From Promicromonospora umidemergens (GTDB lineage Bacteria; Actinomycetota; Actinomycetes; Actinomycetales; Cellulomonadaceae), in the NCBI RefSeq assembly GCF_024171995.1, contig NZ_JAMTCT010000012.1, positions 1-64,000 of the forward strand: a stretch of 64,000 nucleotides of DNA, in the 5' to 3' direction. Every line of letters begins with the position of its first letter. Within the stretch, counting starts at the first letter, position 1. Positions 1 to 9,747 of the stretch are shown here, piece after piece. The notes beneath the pieces are model-generated. The model saw only the letters and a program-made list of their open reading frames with translations, searched no databases and had not been told where the DNA came from. A program made the position numbers and the translations under genes.

Positions 1-91
1 CAAGGTCCAGGGTCCAGACCTCATGGTTCTGCGCGAGCAGCACCGCGTTGGACAGACCCACGTAACCCGTACCGACAACAGCAATCTTCAC
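1..91 (-). CDS. ugd: UDP-glucose 6-dehydrogenase, N-terminal fragment (runs off the window)
   Basis: Only the first 30 codons are inside the window. They start at a GTG at 91, behind a GAGAGGA ribosome site, and read VKIAVVGTGYVGLSNAVLLA followed by QNHEVWTLDL. The GxGxxG dinucleotide fold (GTGYVG) and the AVLLAQNHEV stretch are typical of UDP-glucose dehydrogenases of the Klebsiella/E. coli Ugd type, which oxidise UDP-glucose to UDP-glucuronate with NAD+. The gene lies downstream of and in the same direction as the O-acyltransferase gene, so it probably supplies a uronic acid for the surface polysaccharide encoded nearby. Other nucleotide-sugar dehydrogenases (UDP-ManNAc or GDP-mannose) share the fold and cannot be excluded from 30 residues. 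Confidence 0.75.
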   Translation of the reverse strand, partial: MKIAVVGTGYVGLSNAVLLAQNHEVWTLDL

Positions 92-189
92 GACGAATCC
101 TCTCGATCTCTGCGGCGCGCTCGCCTCTGCGGAGGCTCGGCGCGTGCGGTGCTCCGGTTCAGAACGGGGCGCCTTCCCGCCTGTACAGG

Positions 190-2256
190 TCAGCCGCCGA
201 CCGCGGCGGTGAACGGGCGAAGCTGCCTTTCCAGCGCCGGCTGGAGCGTCTTGGCGAACGTGTCGGTCACGTGGCTGCTCCCGTCCCGGTAGACGAACAC
301 GGAGCCCACGACGGCGGGGCAGCGGTCGTCAGTGCAGAAGCGGTCACCGAGGTCTGCCAGCGTCACGTCGTCCGCACCACGTGCGGCCTCATGGAAGTAG
401 TCCGGCAGGGAGAAGGCCTCGGCGCGGTCGACACCGCACGACGCGGTGTCCGACGACGTCGTGACGCACTCGCGAGCGTCGTTGGGCATCCTCGGGGTGT
501 CCGCGAGGACTGCTACGGGAAGGCCTGCGGCAGTCAGCTCTGCCCACCGGTCGCGGAAGCCGCCCACTGCGACGCCGCGGTCCGGATCGCCACCTTCGTC
601 GACGAACAGGTAGCCGGCCCGGGAGGACGTCAGCACCCCGTCGAAGCCCCCGGTCAGGATCCGGTCGAGAACCTCGTCGTTCCAGGTGATGCAGGTGGCC
701 TCCTCGAAGTTCGACTCCAGGTCTTCCACGGCCGCCGTGAACGGGCAGGCGCCCTTGAAGTAGAGGGTGATGCGCCAGCCGTTGGCCTTGGCTATCTCGG
801 ACACGGGCGTGGCCCACTGGGCGAGGTGGGAGTCGCCCACCATGGCGATGGAGTGCTCACCGTCAGGGTCGCCGAGCACGCACTCGAGCACGCCTTCGCC
901 CTCGGGCTGGACCCTGCACTCGTCCGTGTAGACGGGCGGCAGGTCCTCCTTGGCGACGGCCGGCTCCGGCACGATCTCGGTGACGGAATCGGGGGAGCAG
1001 ATGGACCCGTCCGGCTGGATCGCGGCGGCGCCGAAGCACTCCGTGCCGATCGCCTGTTCAGCCAGCTGCTCGCTCTCCCGCTCCTGCGCGTTGATGACCG
1101 ACACACCGATGACCGGCGCAGCCAGGGCGAGGGCTGTCGTGCCGGCCAGCACGGCGTACGTCACGCGCGGGCGCCTGGCGGCCAGGACGGGCGTGCGGCG
1201 CACCGGGTCCTCGACGTACAGCTTGGTCAGCCAGGCGAGCACCAGGGTGGCGACGAGGATCACCAGCTTGTGGCGGTAGTCGAGCTCGCCGCCGAGCACG
1301 AACGGAAGGATCACGATCGGCGGCCAGTGCCACAGGTAGATCGAGTACGAGTTGTCGCCCAGCCACCGGACGGGTGCCAGGTTGTAGAGCCGGGTCGGTG
1401 CGAGGCGGTGGTTCGACTCGCCCGCCGCGACGACCAGGAGCACGCCGGCCACCGGCAGGAGGGCCGCGACACCCGGGAACGGTGTCCCGCTGCCGTAGGC
1501 GAAGGTGGACACGACGAGGGCCGCCACGCCCGTCCACGACACGATGGCGGAGAGCCCGCCCCGGTTCGCGAGGGTCGTGCTGACGAAGGCCAGGAGCGCG
1601 CCGGCGCCGAACTGCCAGGCGCGGGTCGGGGTCACGAAGTACGCGGCGGCCGGATCCGTGGCAGTCAGCACGATCCCGTAGATCAGGGAGGCGACGGTCG
1701 TCACGGCGAGGACGGCGAAGATCATCGACCGGCGGGACTTCCCGGCCCGGGCGGCGAGCCACATCGCGCCGACGATCAGGAGCGGCCAGACCAGGTAGAA
1801 CTGCTCCTCGACGCTGAGCGACCAGTAGTGCTGGACCGGTGAGGCGGCGTTCTCAGCGGCCAGGTAGTCGACGGCCTGTGCGGCGAGGGCCCAGTTCAGT
1901 ACGTAGACGGTCGCCGCGATGGTGTCCTGCAGGAACGTCTGCCACAGCTCGCGCGGCACGACCGCGATGACGGCGACGGCGGAGACGACCACGACCACCA
2001 GCGAGGCAGGCAGGAGCCGCCGGACACGTCGCGCCCAGAACTGCGCCAGGTCGATCTTCGCAGTCCGGTCCACCTCCCGCAGGAGGTGGGAGGTGATCAG
2101 GAAGCCGGAGATCACGAAGAAGGCGTCGACCCCGATATAGCCGCCCGGCACATGCATCGGCCAGAGGTGGTAGAGCACCACCGCCATCACCGCGAAGGCG
2201 CGGAGCGCCTGGATGTCCCCTCGCACGCCACGGGCGGCTTTCATACGACTCGTCAC
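190..2256 (-). CDS. OafA-type membrane O-acyltransferase with C-terminal SGNH domain
   Basis: A 688-residue protein with an acyltransferase-3 membrane domain (about residues 5-350, roughly ten hydrophobic segments) followed by a periplasm-type SGNH hydrolase-like domain. Visible marks are the N-terminal GDIQALRAFAVMAVVLYHLWP block with the conserved His, the GGYIGVDAFFVISGFLI block, VEEQFYLVWPLL, and in the SGNH part VGDSHLAQW (nucleophile Ser) and YRDGSSHVT (acid/base His). Proteins of this layout move acetyl or other acyl groups across the membrane onto cell-surface glycans. I chose the GTG at 2256 because GAAAGG sits six bases before it; an in-frame ATG at 2244 is too far from that site. 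The acceptor is unknown but the neighbouring polysaccharide genes are the obvious source. Confidence 0.85.
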   Translation of the reverse strand: MTSRMKAARGVRGDIQALRAFAVMAVVLYHLWPMHVPGGYIGVDAFFVISGFLITSHLLREVDRTAKIDLAQFWARRVRRLLPASLVVVVVSAVAVIAVVPRELWQTFLQDTIAATVYVLNWALAAQAVDYLAAENAASPVQHYWSLSVEEQFYLVWPLLIVGAMWLAARAGKSRRSMIFAVLAVTTVASLIYGIVLTATDPAAAYFVTPTRAWQFGAGALLAFVSTTLANRGGLSAIVSWTGVAALVVSTFAYGSGTPFPGVAALLPVAGVLLVVAAGESNHRLAPTRLYNLAPVRWLGDNSYSIYLWHWPPIVILPFVLGGELDYRHKLVILVATLVLAWLTKLYVEDPVRRTPVLAARRPRVTYAVLAGTTALALAAPVIGVSVINAQERESEQLAEQAIGTECFGAAAIQPDGSICSPDSVTEIVPEPAVAKEDLPPVYTDECRVQPEGEGVLECVLGDPDGEHSIAMVGDSHLAQWATPVSEIAKANGWRITLYFKGACPFTAAVEDLESNFEEATCITWNDEVLDRILTGGFDGVLTSSRAGYLFVDEGGDPDRGVAVGGFRDRWAELTAAGLPVAVLADTPRMPNDARECVTTSSDTASCGVDRAEAFSLPDYFHEAARGADDVTLADLGDRFCTDDRCPAVVGSVFVYRDGSSHVTDTFAKTLQPALERQLRPFTAAVGG

Positions 2257-2525
2257 TTCATACCTTTCGGCACACGCGGTGTGCGCGGGCCTTCGACTTT
2301 TGGCTGCCGGAGAGCCCGCTGTGCGGGTCTCGGCGGCTGCGAGCATACCAACGGGGTCGTTCGGTCGGCGTCCGCGCAGTGGGCCGGGCGTGCAGTGGGC
2401 CGGGCGTGCAAAGACGCTACAGTAGTCGGGTGCTATCCAGGACGTGGGGCCGCTCCCGGAACCGGCAAGGCACCTCATTCGATAGGGTCGCTCCAGCTTC
2501 CGCCCCTACCACCAGAGGTTAGGTC

Positions 2526-3770
2526 ATGCCCGACCAGGCATCCCCATCAGCGATCGTCATCATCCCAGCACGCGGCGGTTCCCAGGGTGTCCCCCTGAAG
2601 AACCTCGCACGGGTGGACGGCATCACGCTCGTCGGGCGGGCGGTCCAGGCCTCGCTCGCCGCTTCATCGGTGGCCGAGGTCATCGTCTCGACGGACCATG
2701 ACGAGATCGCAGCCGAGGCTCGGCAGCACGGAGCGCGCGTCGTGGCCCGCCCCGCGGAGATCGCGGGTGGCACCGCGTCGTCGGAGTCGGCCCTGCTGCA
2801 CGTCCTCGACCGGGTCGAGGCCGGCGACGGCGGCCTGCCCGCCCAGGAGATCCCGCCCGTGACGGTGCTGGTGCAGTGCACCTCACCGTTCATCGACCCG
2901 GAAGACCTCGACACCGCGATCCGCCGGGTCACCGCGGGCGAGAAGGACGTGGTGGTGGCGGTGTCCGAGACCCACGACTTCCAGTGGCGGATCGACGACG
3001 GTGTCGCCAGCCCCGTAGGACACACCACCGAGTACCGGCCGCGTCGCCAGGAGCGGGCGCCGCACTTCCGGGAGACCGGTGCCTTCTATGTGATGAGTAC
3101 GGAAGGGTTCCGCGCAGGCAGCACGCGGTTCTTCGGCGACGTCGGCATCCAGCCGGTCGCCTCCGAGTGGGCCATCGAGATCGACGAGCCCCGCGACCTC
3201 TGGCTCGCGCGGCAGCTCGTCGACCAGGACGTCGACGCGGCCCGGCAGCCGCTCGACGTCGACGCCCTCGTCACAGACTTCGACGGCGTGCACACCGACG
3301 ACCACGCGTTCGTCGACCAGGACGGCACCGAGCAGGTTCGAGTGAGCCGCGGCGACGGCATGGGCGTCGCCCTCCTGCGCCGCACGGGCCTGCCGATCCT
3401 CATCCTGTCGACGGAGACCAACAAGGTGGTCGCCTCGCGCGCTGACAAGCTGAAGGTGCAGGTCATGCACGGTGTCGAGAACAAGGCCGCTGCTCTGCGG
3501 GCCTGGATCGCCGAGCAGGACCTCGACCCGGCGCGCGTCGCGTACGTCGGCAACGACGTCAACGACCTCGCCGCCATGGCGATCGTCGGCTGGCCGGTCG
3601 CGGTTGCGGACGCGCGCCCTGAGGTCAAGGCTCAGGCGAGGCTAGTACTGTCCCGCGAGGGCGGGAACGGTGCGGTTCGTGAGATCTGTGACCGTATACT
3701 CGCTGCGCGTCCGGGTGCAGCGACCTTCCTCAGCACGGCAGCTGCCCAGACCCCCGTCGTCACCGGTTAG
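2526..3770 (+). CDS. neuA: Fused CMP-nonulosonate (sialic acid/KDN) cytidylyltransferase and HAD phosphatase
   Basis: A 414-residue two-domain protein. Residues 8-235 form a NeuA-type cytidylyltransferase: IPARGGSQGVPLKN is the nucleotide-binding signature, followed by QCTSPF, RETGAFYVM and EIDEPRDLW. It should join CMP to a nonulosonic acid. Residues 246-395 form a KdsC-like HAD phosphatase with the nucleophile/acid pair in DFDGVHTDD (Asp251, Asp253) and the GNDVNDLAAM metal-binding loop, so the phosphatase looks intact. Vertebrate CMP-sialic acid synthetases have a similar fused tail. With both domains active, the protein could dephosphorylate a nonulosonate-9-phosphate and then activate it. 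The ATG is preceded by GAGGTTAGGTC. It is the first gene of a probable neuA-neuB unit; the next gene starts 57 bases later with its own strong ribosome site. Confidence 0.88.
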   Translation: MPDQASPSAIVIIPARGGSQGVPLKNLARVDGITLVGRAVQASLAASSVAEVIVSTDHDEIAAEARQHGARVVARPAEIAGGTASSESALLHVLDRVEAGDGGLPAQEIPPVTVLVQCTSPFIDPEDLDTAIRRVTAGEKDVVVAVSETHDFQWRIDDGVASPVGHTTEYRPRRQERAPHFRETGAFYVMSTEGFRAGSTRFFGDVGIQPVASEWAIEIDEPRDLWLARQLVDQDVDAARQPLDVDALVTDFDGVHTDDHAFVDQDGTEQVRVSRGDGMGVALLRRTGLPILILSTETNKVVASRADKLKVQVMHGVENKAAALRAWIAEQDLDPARVAYVGNDVNDLAAMAIVGWPVAVADARPEVKAQARLVLSREGGNGAVREICDRILAARPGAATFLSTAAAQTPVVTG

Positions 3771-3827
3771 TCCCGACGACACGTAACAGCACTACCCTGT
3801 GCTCGACCCTTTCGGAAGGACCTTCTT

Positions 3828-4718
<891 letters not shown>

Positions 4719-4721
<3 letters not shown>

Positions 4722-4882
4722 GACGAAGGTGGAGCGAAGGGTGAGGGCCGAGGTACGAGGCACTCGCCCGGAGCGGAACCGCAGGCTCGGGCGTGTCATC
4801 CGGGTCTGAGACGAAGGTGAAGCGAAGGGTGAGGGCCGAGGTACGAGGCACTCGCCCGGAGCGGAACCGTAGGCTCAGGCGT
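4719..4882. repeat. Two 76-bp direct repeats, 88 bp apart, starting at the neuB stop codon
   Basis: Copy 1 is 4719-4794 and copy 2 is 4807-4882. They differ at only three of 76 positions and both begin TGAGACGAAGG; the TGA of copy 1 is the neuB stop codon. Neither copy has a convincing reading frame of its own, and no further copy was noticed in the window. A dispersed intergenic element, or a local duplication of the 3' flank of neuB, would both fit. Confidence 0.85.
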
Positions 4883-4900
4883 TCGAGCACTGCCTGAGCC
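4872..4900 (+). terminator. Hairpin at the end of repeat copy 2
   Basis: GGCTCAGGC at 4872-4880 pairs perfectly with GCCTGAGCC at 4892-4900 around an 11-base loop. The left arm belongs to the second 76-bp repeat and the right arm lies just outside it. It may act with the stronger hairpin 25 bases downstream to end neuAB transcription. There is no T tract. Confidence 0.45.
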
Positions 4901-4924
4901 GAACCCGCAGGAACTAGTTCATCG

Positions 4925-4962
4925 TCGGAGGCGGGCGCCGCACGCGCGGTGCCCGCCTCCGA
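4925..4962 (+). terminator. Intrinsic terminator-like hairpin after neuAB
   Basis: TCGGAGGCGGGC at 4925-4936 pairs with GCCCGCCTCCGA at 4951-4962, a 12-bp perfect stem, and the loop holds a further CCGC/GCGG pairing. With the two repeats and the smaller hairpin it accounts for most of the 307-base gap between neuB and the GT2 gene; I see nothing else in that gap. Confidence 0.7.
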
Positions 4963-5028
4963 TGTTCCCGGATCCGGCAGGACCGGAACCCGGGCCGAAC
5001 CGGCCCGGTCATCGTGAGAGGGAGCCAC

Positions 5029-6072
5029 GTGCCCGAGCGGGTTGAGGCGGCAAGCATGCCGTTGGTGACGGTAGTCGCCGTCGTACGTGATGAGGAGCCG
5101 TACCTCGACGCGATGGTGCGTTCGATCCTGGGCCAGGACTATCCGCACCCTCTGCACATGGTGCTCGCGGTGGGCCCCTCGAAGGACCGGACCCGCGAGA
5201 TCGCCGAGAAGCTCTCTGTCGAGACCGGCCGCGTCACCGTGGTGGACAACCCGACCGGTTCGAAGCCGCTCGGCCTGAACGCGGGTCTCGAGCGGATGCC
5301 GGAGGGGCACTCGATCTTCGTCCGGGTCGACGGCCACACCGTGGCAGAGCCCACGTACGTGCGCCGCGCGGTGGAGGCGCTCCAGACCGCCGGAGCCGAC
5401 GGCGTCGGCGGGCAGATGCTTCCCGTCGGTGACACGCCCGTCCAGAAGGCCGTCGCACGCGCGATGACCCACCCGGCCGGCCTCGGTGCGGCATCGTTCC
5501 ACACGGGCGGCAGCGCCGGACCGGCCGAGACGGTCTACCTCGGTACCTTCCGCCGTGACGCGCTGGAGCGTGTGGGTGGATACTCTCCCGTCTACGTCCG
5601 CGCCCAGGACTGGGAGCTGTGCCTGCGTCTGCGGAACAGCGGCAGCCTCCTGTGGTTCGATCCGTCGCTGGTGGTCGAGTACAAGCCACGCCGCACGCTG
5701 GGCGCCGTCGCCACGCAGTTCTGGCGCACCGGCATGTGGCGCCGTGAGGTCGTCCGCCGGAACCCGGGTACCGCGAACCTGCGCTACCTGGCCCCGCCGA
5801 CCGCCGTGCTCGTGCTCAGCGTCTCGATCCTGCTGGCCGTCGTCGGTGCCGTGGTCGGCTGGCTTCCCATGACGCTGATCGGCCTGGTCGCGCCCGCCAC
5901 GTATCTGCTCGGGGTGCTCGCGGCCTCGGCGCACGCCGCGACCCGTCGCCCGCGGCTCGACCTGAGCTCGGCCCTGACGCTGCCCGTCACGCTGGTCACC
6001 ATGCACATGGCGTGGGGCGCGGGTTTCCTGCGCGGCCTTACCGAACGGGTACGGACCGACGACGGCGTCTGA
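5029..6072 (+). CDS. Family 2 glycosyltransferase (ExoA-like) with C-terminal membrane anchor
   Basis: A 347-residue inverting glycosyltransferase. The GT-A domain (about 1-240) begins PLVTVVAVVRDEEPYLDAMV and carries GPSKDRT, the VRVDGHT acidic motif (metal/nucleotide-sugar site) and the acceptor-side GGYSPVYVRAQDWELCLRLR region with the ED-like catalytic acid. Two or three hydrophobic stretches (about 255-325) anchor the C-terminus in the membrane. The layout resembles ExoA-like transferases of exopolysaccharide assembly. I chose the GTG at 5029, behind AGAGGGAG; a GTG at 5014 is in frame but has no ribosome site. The gene follows neuAB in the same direction but after a terminator, so it may have its own promoter. 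Confidence 0.85.
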   Translation: MPERVEAASMPLVTVVAVVRDEEPYLDAMVRSILGQDYPHPLHMVLAVGPSKDRTREIAEKLSVETGRVTVVDNPTGSKPLGLNAGLERMPEGHSIFVRVDGHTVAEPTYVRRAVEALQTAGADGVGGQMLPVGDTPVQKAVARAMTHPAGLGAASFHTGGSAGPAETVYLGTFRRDALERVGGYSPVYVRAQDWELCLRLRNSGSLLWFDPSLVVEYKPRRTLGAVATQFWRTGMWRREVVRRNPGTANLRYLAPPTAVLVLSVSILLAVVGAVVGWLPMTLIGLVAPATYLLGVLAASAHAATRRPRLDLSSALTLPVTLVTMHMAWGAGFLRGLTERVRTDDGV

Positions 6073-6079
6073 CCGCGGC

Positions 6080-6114
6080 TGCTGGGGCGCTCACGCGGAG
6101 TGAGCGCCCCAGCA
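6080..6114. terminator. Bidirectional terminator between convergent genes
   Basis: TGCTGGGGCGCTCAC (6080-6094) and its perfect complement (6100-6114) form a 15-bp stem around a 5-base loop. It lies between the stop of the GT2 gene at 6072 and the stop of the minus-strand surface-protein gene at 6125, so it can serve both. Confidence 0.85.
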
Positions 6115-6124
6115 ACGGCACCGT

Positions 6125-7165
6125 TCAGCTGTGCAGGCGGCGTCGTGCGATGACGAGTGCCGCGCCGGCGGCAACGAGCAGCGCGGCGACGCCGGCCGTC
6201 AGCAGCGCTGCCTCGGGGCCGGTCGCGGCGAGCTCGTCGTCGGAGCCGCCGCCTTCCGCCACACCGATGCCGCCGTCACTGCTGCCGTCGTCACTGTTGC
6301 CGTCGTCACCGTTGCCGCCGTCGTCCTCGAGGCACGGGTCGTCGGCCTGGAAGGGAAGCTTGACCAGCGCCTCGTGTGCGTCCTGGCCCGAGCCGGTGCT
6401 GATCGAGAAGATCGGGTCGTGGACGTCGGGCAGATCGGCTCCCGAACCGATCGGGCCGATCGGGCTCGTCATCCCCGGCGTGCTGCCGTCCCAGGCGAGG
6501 CGACCGGACAGCTCGTTCCCCTGGTAGACGTCGTGCCCCCGAAGGGCCTCGTCCTTGGTGTACGGGAAGACGGAGACGGTCGTGTCCTCGGTGGCCCACC
6601 ACGCGTCGATGTCGTACACGAGATAGCCGGTACCGTCCGCGCACTCGGTCGCGAGCGTGACCTGCGTCTCGTCGTCATGGTTGCAGTTCGGGAAGGCCAT
6701 GTCGGCGACCGGGACCCTGATCTGGTCGGTCGGGCCGTACTCCGGGACGCGGAAACCGGGAGGGAAGTCGTCGTAGCCCGGGTCGACCCAGGGATCGCTG
6801 AAGAACCAGTCGGCCCACTCGTACCCCTCGGCGAGCGTGGCGACGAACACGCCGTCCTCGAGGGTGTAGGTGACGCCTTCCGTGTTCTCCGGGAGCACGA
6901 GGTCGTCGCTCGGATCGGTGTCACACGTGAAGGTGGGCACCTCCAGGCCGGCCACGGAAGGCCGCTCGGCCGGTGTCGTCGCTGATGGCTCAGCGCTGGG
7001 CGAGGCCGACGGCGACGCGGAGACGTCCGGCACGGGGGAGATGCTCGGTGCGGGAGATACGGACGGTGACGGCGACGGCGACTCGTCGAGAGCAGCCGCC
7101 GTGCTGGTCCCGGCGATCAGGAGCGAGAAGGCAAGAGCCGTGGTGCCGATGAGGACACGCTTCAT
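6125..7165 (-). CDS. Secreted surface protein with LAATG sortase signal
   Basis: A 346-residue exported protein of unknown function. It has an N-terminal signal peptide (MKRVLIGTTALAFSLLIAGT), then a low-complexity Ser/Pro/Ala linker (about 30-75), a central globular part with a few cysteines and no domain I recognise, an acidic Gly/Asp/Ser spacer, and a C-terminal LAATG pentapeptide at about 312 followed by a hydrophobic helix and RRRLHS. LAxTG is the motif expected for class E sortases of actinobacteria, so the protein is probably linked to the wall or a pilus-like structure. The start at 7165 has AGGAAG six bases upstream. It sits at the end of the minus-strand glycosyltransferase unit but 142 bases from it. 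No sortase gene is in the window. Confidence 0.8.
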   Translation of the reverse strand: MKRVLIGTTALAFSLLIAGTSTAAALDESPSPSPSVSPAPSISPVPDVSASPSASPSAEPSATTPAERPSVAGLEVPTFTCDTDPSDDLVLPENTEGVTYTLEDGVFVATLAEGYEWADWFFSDPWVDPGYDDFPPGFRVPEYGPTDQIRVPVADMAFPNCNHDDETQVTLATECADGTGYLVYDIDAWWATEDTTVSVFPYTKDEALRGHDVYQGNELSGRLAWDGSTPGMTSPIGPIGSGADLPDVHDPIFSISTGSGQDAHEALVKLPFQADDPCLEDDGGNGDDGNSDDGSSDGGIGVAEGGGSDDELAATGPEAALLTAGVAALLVAAGAALVIARRRLHS

Positions 7166-7307
7166 GGGATCTTCCTGACGTAGGGCACGGAGCCTGGTCA
7201 AGGCTCCCGACCGACGTTATGCCCAGCGCGTCGGCCGGGCAACGAAGATGTCGCCCGACCGAAACAATTCACCCTGGTTTCAGGCTCGGCTCACCGGGTG
7301 GGGCGAG

Positions 7308-8540
7308 TCACTGGTTCGCGAGCGACGGTGCTACCCGGCCGAGCATCCGCTTGACCGGCCGCCCGACGACCAGGATGGCCCGGTAGGCCGGTGCGGGCAG
7401 CACGGACTGCAGCACCACCCGCAGGTGCCGCGGCCACAGCCACGGCCGCACGTCCGGCAGAGGACGCAGCTCGCCGGCCGCGCGCTGCGCGGCGAGGCGC
7501 GAGACGGTCCCTGGCAGCTCCGAATCCGTGCTGTGCAGGTAGTTCTCGTCGAGCCACGCGGCGTCGGTCACGGGCCCCTCCTCGCGGAAGAGCTTTCCGG
7601 CGTCGGCCAGCGAGACCAGGCAGCCGCTGCCGGTGAAGGGCTCGTTGAGCAGCTCCTCGGCGACGCCGAAGTCGTCGACGAGCGCGGTCGGCAGCTTCAG
7701 CGCCAGGGACTCGAGCGCGGCCGTCGAGCTCACCGTCACGAGAGCCGTGCCGGGCTGCAGCCACTCGGCCATGGGTCCGTCGACGAAGCGCAGGGTTCCG
7801 ACGGCGTGGCCGAGCCGTGCGTGCTCTGCCTCCCACAGGTCGTCGTAGGGGTGCTCCTCGTTGTGCGTCTGTCGTTCGCCCTTGCGGGCGCGAAGCTTGA
7901 CGATCACGTCGAAGCCCTCGGCGGCGATGTTCGCCAGGCCGTCGAGCAGCCGCAGGCGTTCGGCGCGCCCGGCAGGCACCTTGGCCTGCGCGGCGAAGAC
8001 GACGCGGTCGATGGGCCGGGGAGTCATCGCCGCGTGCCGCTCCAGGAACGGCAGGTGGGCCAGGACCACCTGGGGCTCGACGCCGTGCGCGGCGAACGCG
8101 TCCTGGTAGGCCAGCCGCTCCCTGCGGCTGTGCACCACGAACGCGTCGCACCAGCGCCGCCACGCCGTCCCGCGCGGGGTAGCCGGCAGGGCCATCCCCG
8201 GCAGCCCGGTGACGAGCGCCGGCCGACGCCTCGGGTCCGCCCGGACCACGGCGCGTGCGATCATCTCCGCGATCGGTCCGGTAGCGGCGACCAGCACGAC
8301 GTCAGGCCTGACGTCCCTGACGTGGGCCTGCAACGCGCGCAGGCCGAGCACGCGCGGCCGCACGATCGAGGATCCGGCGACGGCGGCCGCGATCTGGCTC
8401 GTCGTCGGCACGATCGGGGTGCTGATGAGCACCGCAGAACGGTCAAGTGGCGCTTCGGGGTCACCGAGGCTGTCGAGCGTGGAGCACGCCCACTTGAGGT
8501 AGGAGTCGCTGTCCGCGACGGCGAGCACGCGGATGGTCAT
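7308..8540 (-). CDS. DUF6716-type putative glycosyltransferase
   Basis: A 410-residue soluble protein. It resembles the DUF6716 putative glycosyltransferases found in actinobacterial wall-polymer clusters, and the layout suggests a GT-B-like fold: an N-terminal Rossmann-like half (MTIRVLAVADSDSYLKWACS), and a C-terminal half with FAAQAKVPAGRAERL, IVKLRARKGERQTHNEEHPYD and a SSTAALESLALKLPTALVDDFG segment that looks like the nucleotide-binding end of CMP-sugar transferases. The ATG at 8540 overlaps the stop of the upstream gene (ATGA), so the two are translationally coupled. With the upstream polysialyltransferase-like gene it probably polymerises or decorates a nonulosonate polymer; this role is an inference from context. 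Confidence 0.65.
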   Translation of the reverse strand: MTIRVLAVADSDSYLKWACSTLDSLGDPEAPLDRSAVLISTPIVPTTSQIAAAVAGSSIVRPRVLGLRALQAHVRDVRPDVVLVAATGPIAEMIARAVVRADPRRRPALVTGLPGMALPATPRGTAWRRWCDAFVVHSRRERLAYQDAFAAHGVEPQVVLAHLPFLERHAAMTPRPIDRVVFAAQAKVPAGRAERLRLLDGLANIAAEGFDVIVKLRARKGERQTHNEEHPYDDLWEAEHARLGHAVGTLRFVDGPMAEWLQPGTALVTVSSTAALESLALKLPTALVDDFGVAEELLNEPFTGSGCLVSLADAGKLFREEGPVTDAAWLDENYLHSTDSELPGTVSRLAAQRAAGELRPLPDVRPWLWPRHLRVVLQSVLPAPAYRAILVVGRPVKRMLGRVAPSLANQ

Positions 8541-9559
8541 CCGTGGTCCTCCGGGTTGGTCGAGTCGGGTCCGGTCCTGGCGGCGTGCGTCTCCGCCGCG
8601 AGCCGGAGCACGCTCGAGAGGTGGGCGCGCAGGCTCGGCGTCGCGCGATCGGTCCACCAGCTGTCCGGCACGGCCTGGGGGCTGACCGCCACGCCAGCGG
8701 GGGCGAGGATGGTGGTCAGGAGCACGGCTGCCGTGGATGGAAGACTGACGACGCGCTGCGATGCCGTCATGCCGCGCAAGCGTAGCTCGACCGGGGCACC
8801 CGCCGCGTCGAGCACGAGCCCGTCGACGCTCGAGAGCCTGTTCAGCACCGCCTCGGGCTCCCGGCGATGGGGCAGATAGCGCAGCGGTCCGTCTGCCGCG
8901 AGCGACCGGACCCAGTCGACGTAGCGGTCGGCGTCGATCAGCCCGTCGCCGGCGAGCGCGGAGCCGATCACGACGGTCGGCTCGGACGGGGCATCGGCAG
9001 CCGGGACCTGGGCGAGCCAGGAGAACGTATTGCGTACCAGCTCGAAGCCCATCGCCAGCAGGCGGTCGCTGACCGCGACGTCGAGCGGAAGAGCTGTGAA
9101 CAGGGTGGCTCGTCCGTCGGCGGCCAGGCTGCGCAGCCTGCGGGCGGCGACGGTCCCCAGGCTGCGCCGCGCCGCGCCGGCCGTGGCCCGGGGACGGATC
9201 AGGGGTTCGCGTTCCGCGATACGGCGGGCCAGGTCGAGCGTGGCGAGCCCGTCGTCGACGAGGACCACCTGGGTCAGGCCCCTGCGCAGGGGCGCTGTCG
9301 CCTGGAACAGCCCGGAGAAGGCGTCGCCCACCAACCAGACCGGTTCGTTGGCGGTGAGGGCGGCGCGCCGTCCGGTCAGCTCGGCCGAGAGGCCGCCGGG
9401 GAGCCCGAAGCCGCGCACCGCGTCGAGGGCGTTGCCCAGCGAGGGGACGTCGTCGCGCACGTGGACCCGCGTCGGGTTTCCGCCAAGGCCCGCGGCATGG
9501 GCTTCAATGGTGCAGAGAAGCTGGAGCGGCGACTCGACCAGTGCACTAGCGGTCCGCAT
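8537..9559 (-). CDS. Putative polysialyltransferase-like (GT52-type) glycosyltransferase
   Basis: A 340-residue soluble protein without membrane segments. Its N-terminus MRTASALVESPLQLLCTIEA matches the 'SPLQ' opening of bacterial sialyl-/polysialyltransferase and GT52 proteins, which use CMP-activated sugars. Later parts, QVVLVDDGLATLDL and the VVIGSALAGDGLID segment before a conserved YLPHRREP, also fit this class, in which a His-Pro motif binds CMP. The start is uncertain: the ATG at 9559 has no clear ribosome site, and an in-frame GTG lies upstream at 9622. The gene is the first of the minus-strand pair and is divergent from the exporter genes. Substrate polarity with neuAB is the main support for the sialyl-type call. 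Confidence 0.5.
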   Translation of the reverse strand: MRTASALVESPLQLLCTIEAHAAGLGGNPTRVHVRDDVPSLGNALDAVRGFGLPGGLSAELTGRRAALTANEPVWLVGDAFSGLFQATAPLRRGLTQVVLVDDGLATLDLARRIAEREPLIRPRATAGAARRSLGTVAARRLRSLAADGRATLFTALPLDVAVSDRLLAMGFELVRNTFSWLAQVPAADAPSEPTVVIGSALAGDGLIDADRYVDWVRSLAADGPLRYLPHRREPEAVLNRLSSVDGLVLDAAGAPVELRLRGMTASQRVVSLPSTAAVLLTTILAPAGVAVSPQAVPDSWWTDRATPSLRAHLSSVLRLAAETHAARTGPDSTNPEDHG

Positions 9560-9747
9560 CGGATGTGGCGGGTTGTGGTGGGCGGTCGGCACGTCGGGCA
9601 GTCTCTCACGGTCGGGGACCACCAGGCCTCGCCAGGCGATGGTCCGAGGTTCCCTACCAACCTGGTAGGTTTCCGGGCCGACCCGCTAGGATTTTGACGG
9701 CCGGTTCCACGCCGGCCCGCCCTCCACAGACAGGTATTCCACCCACC

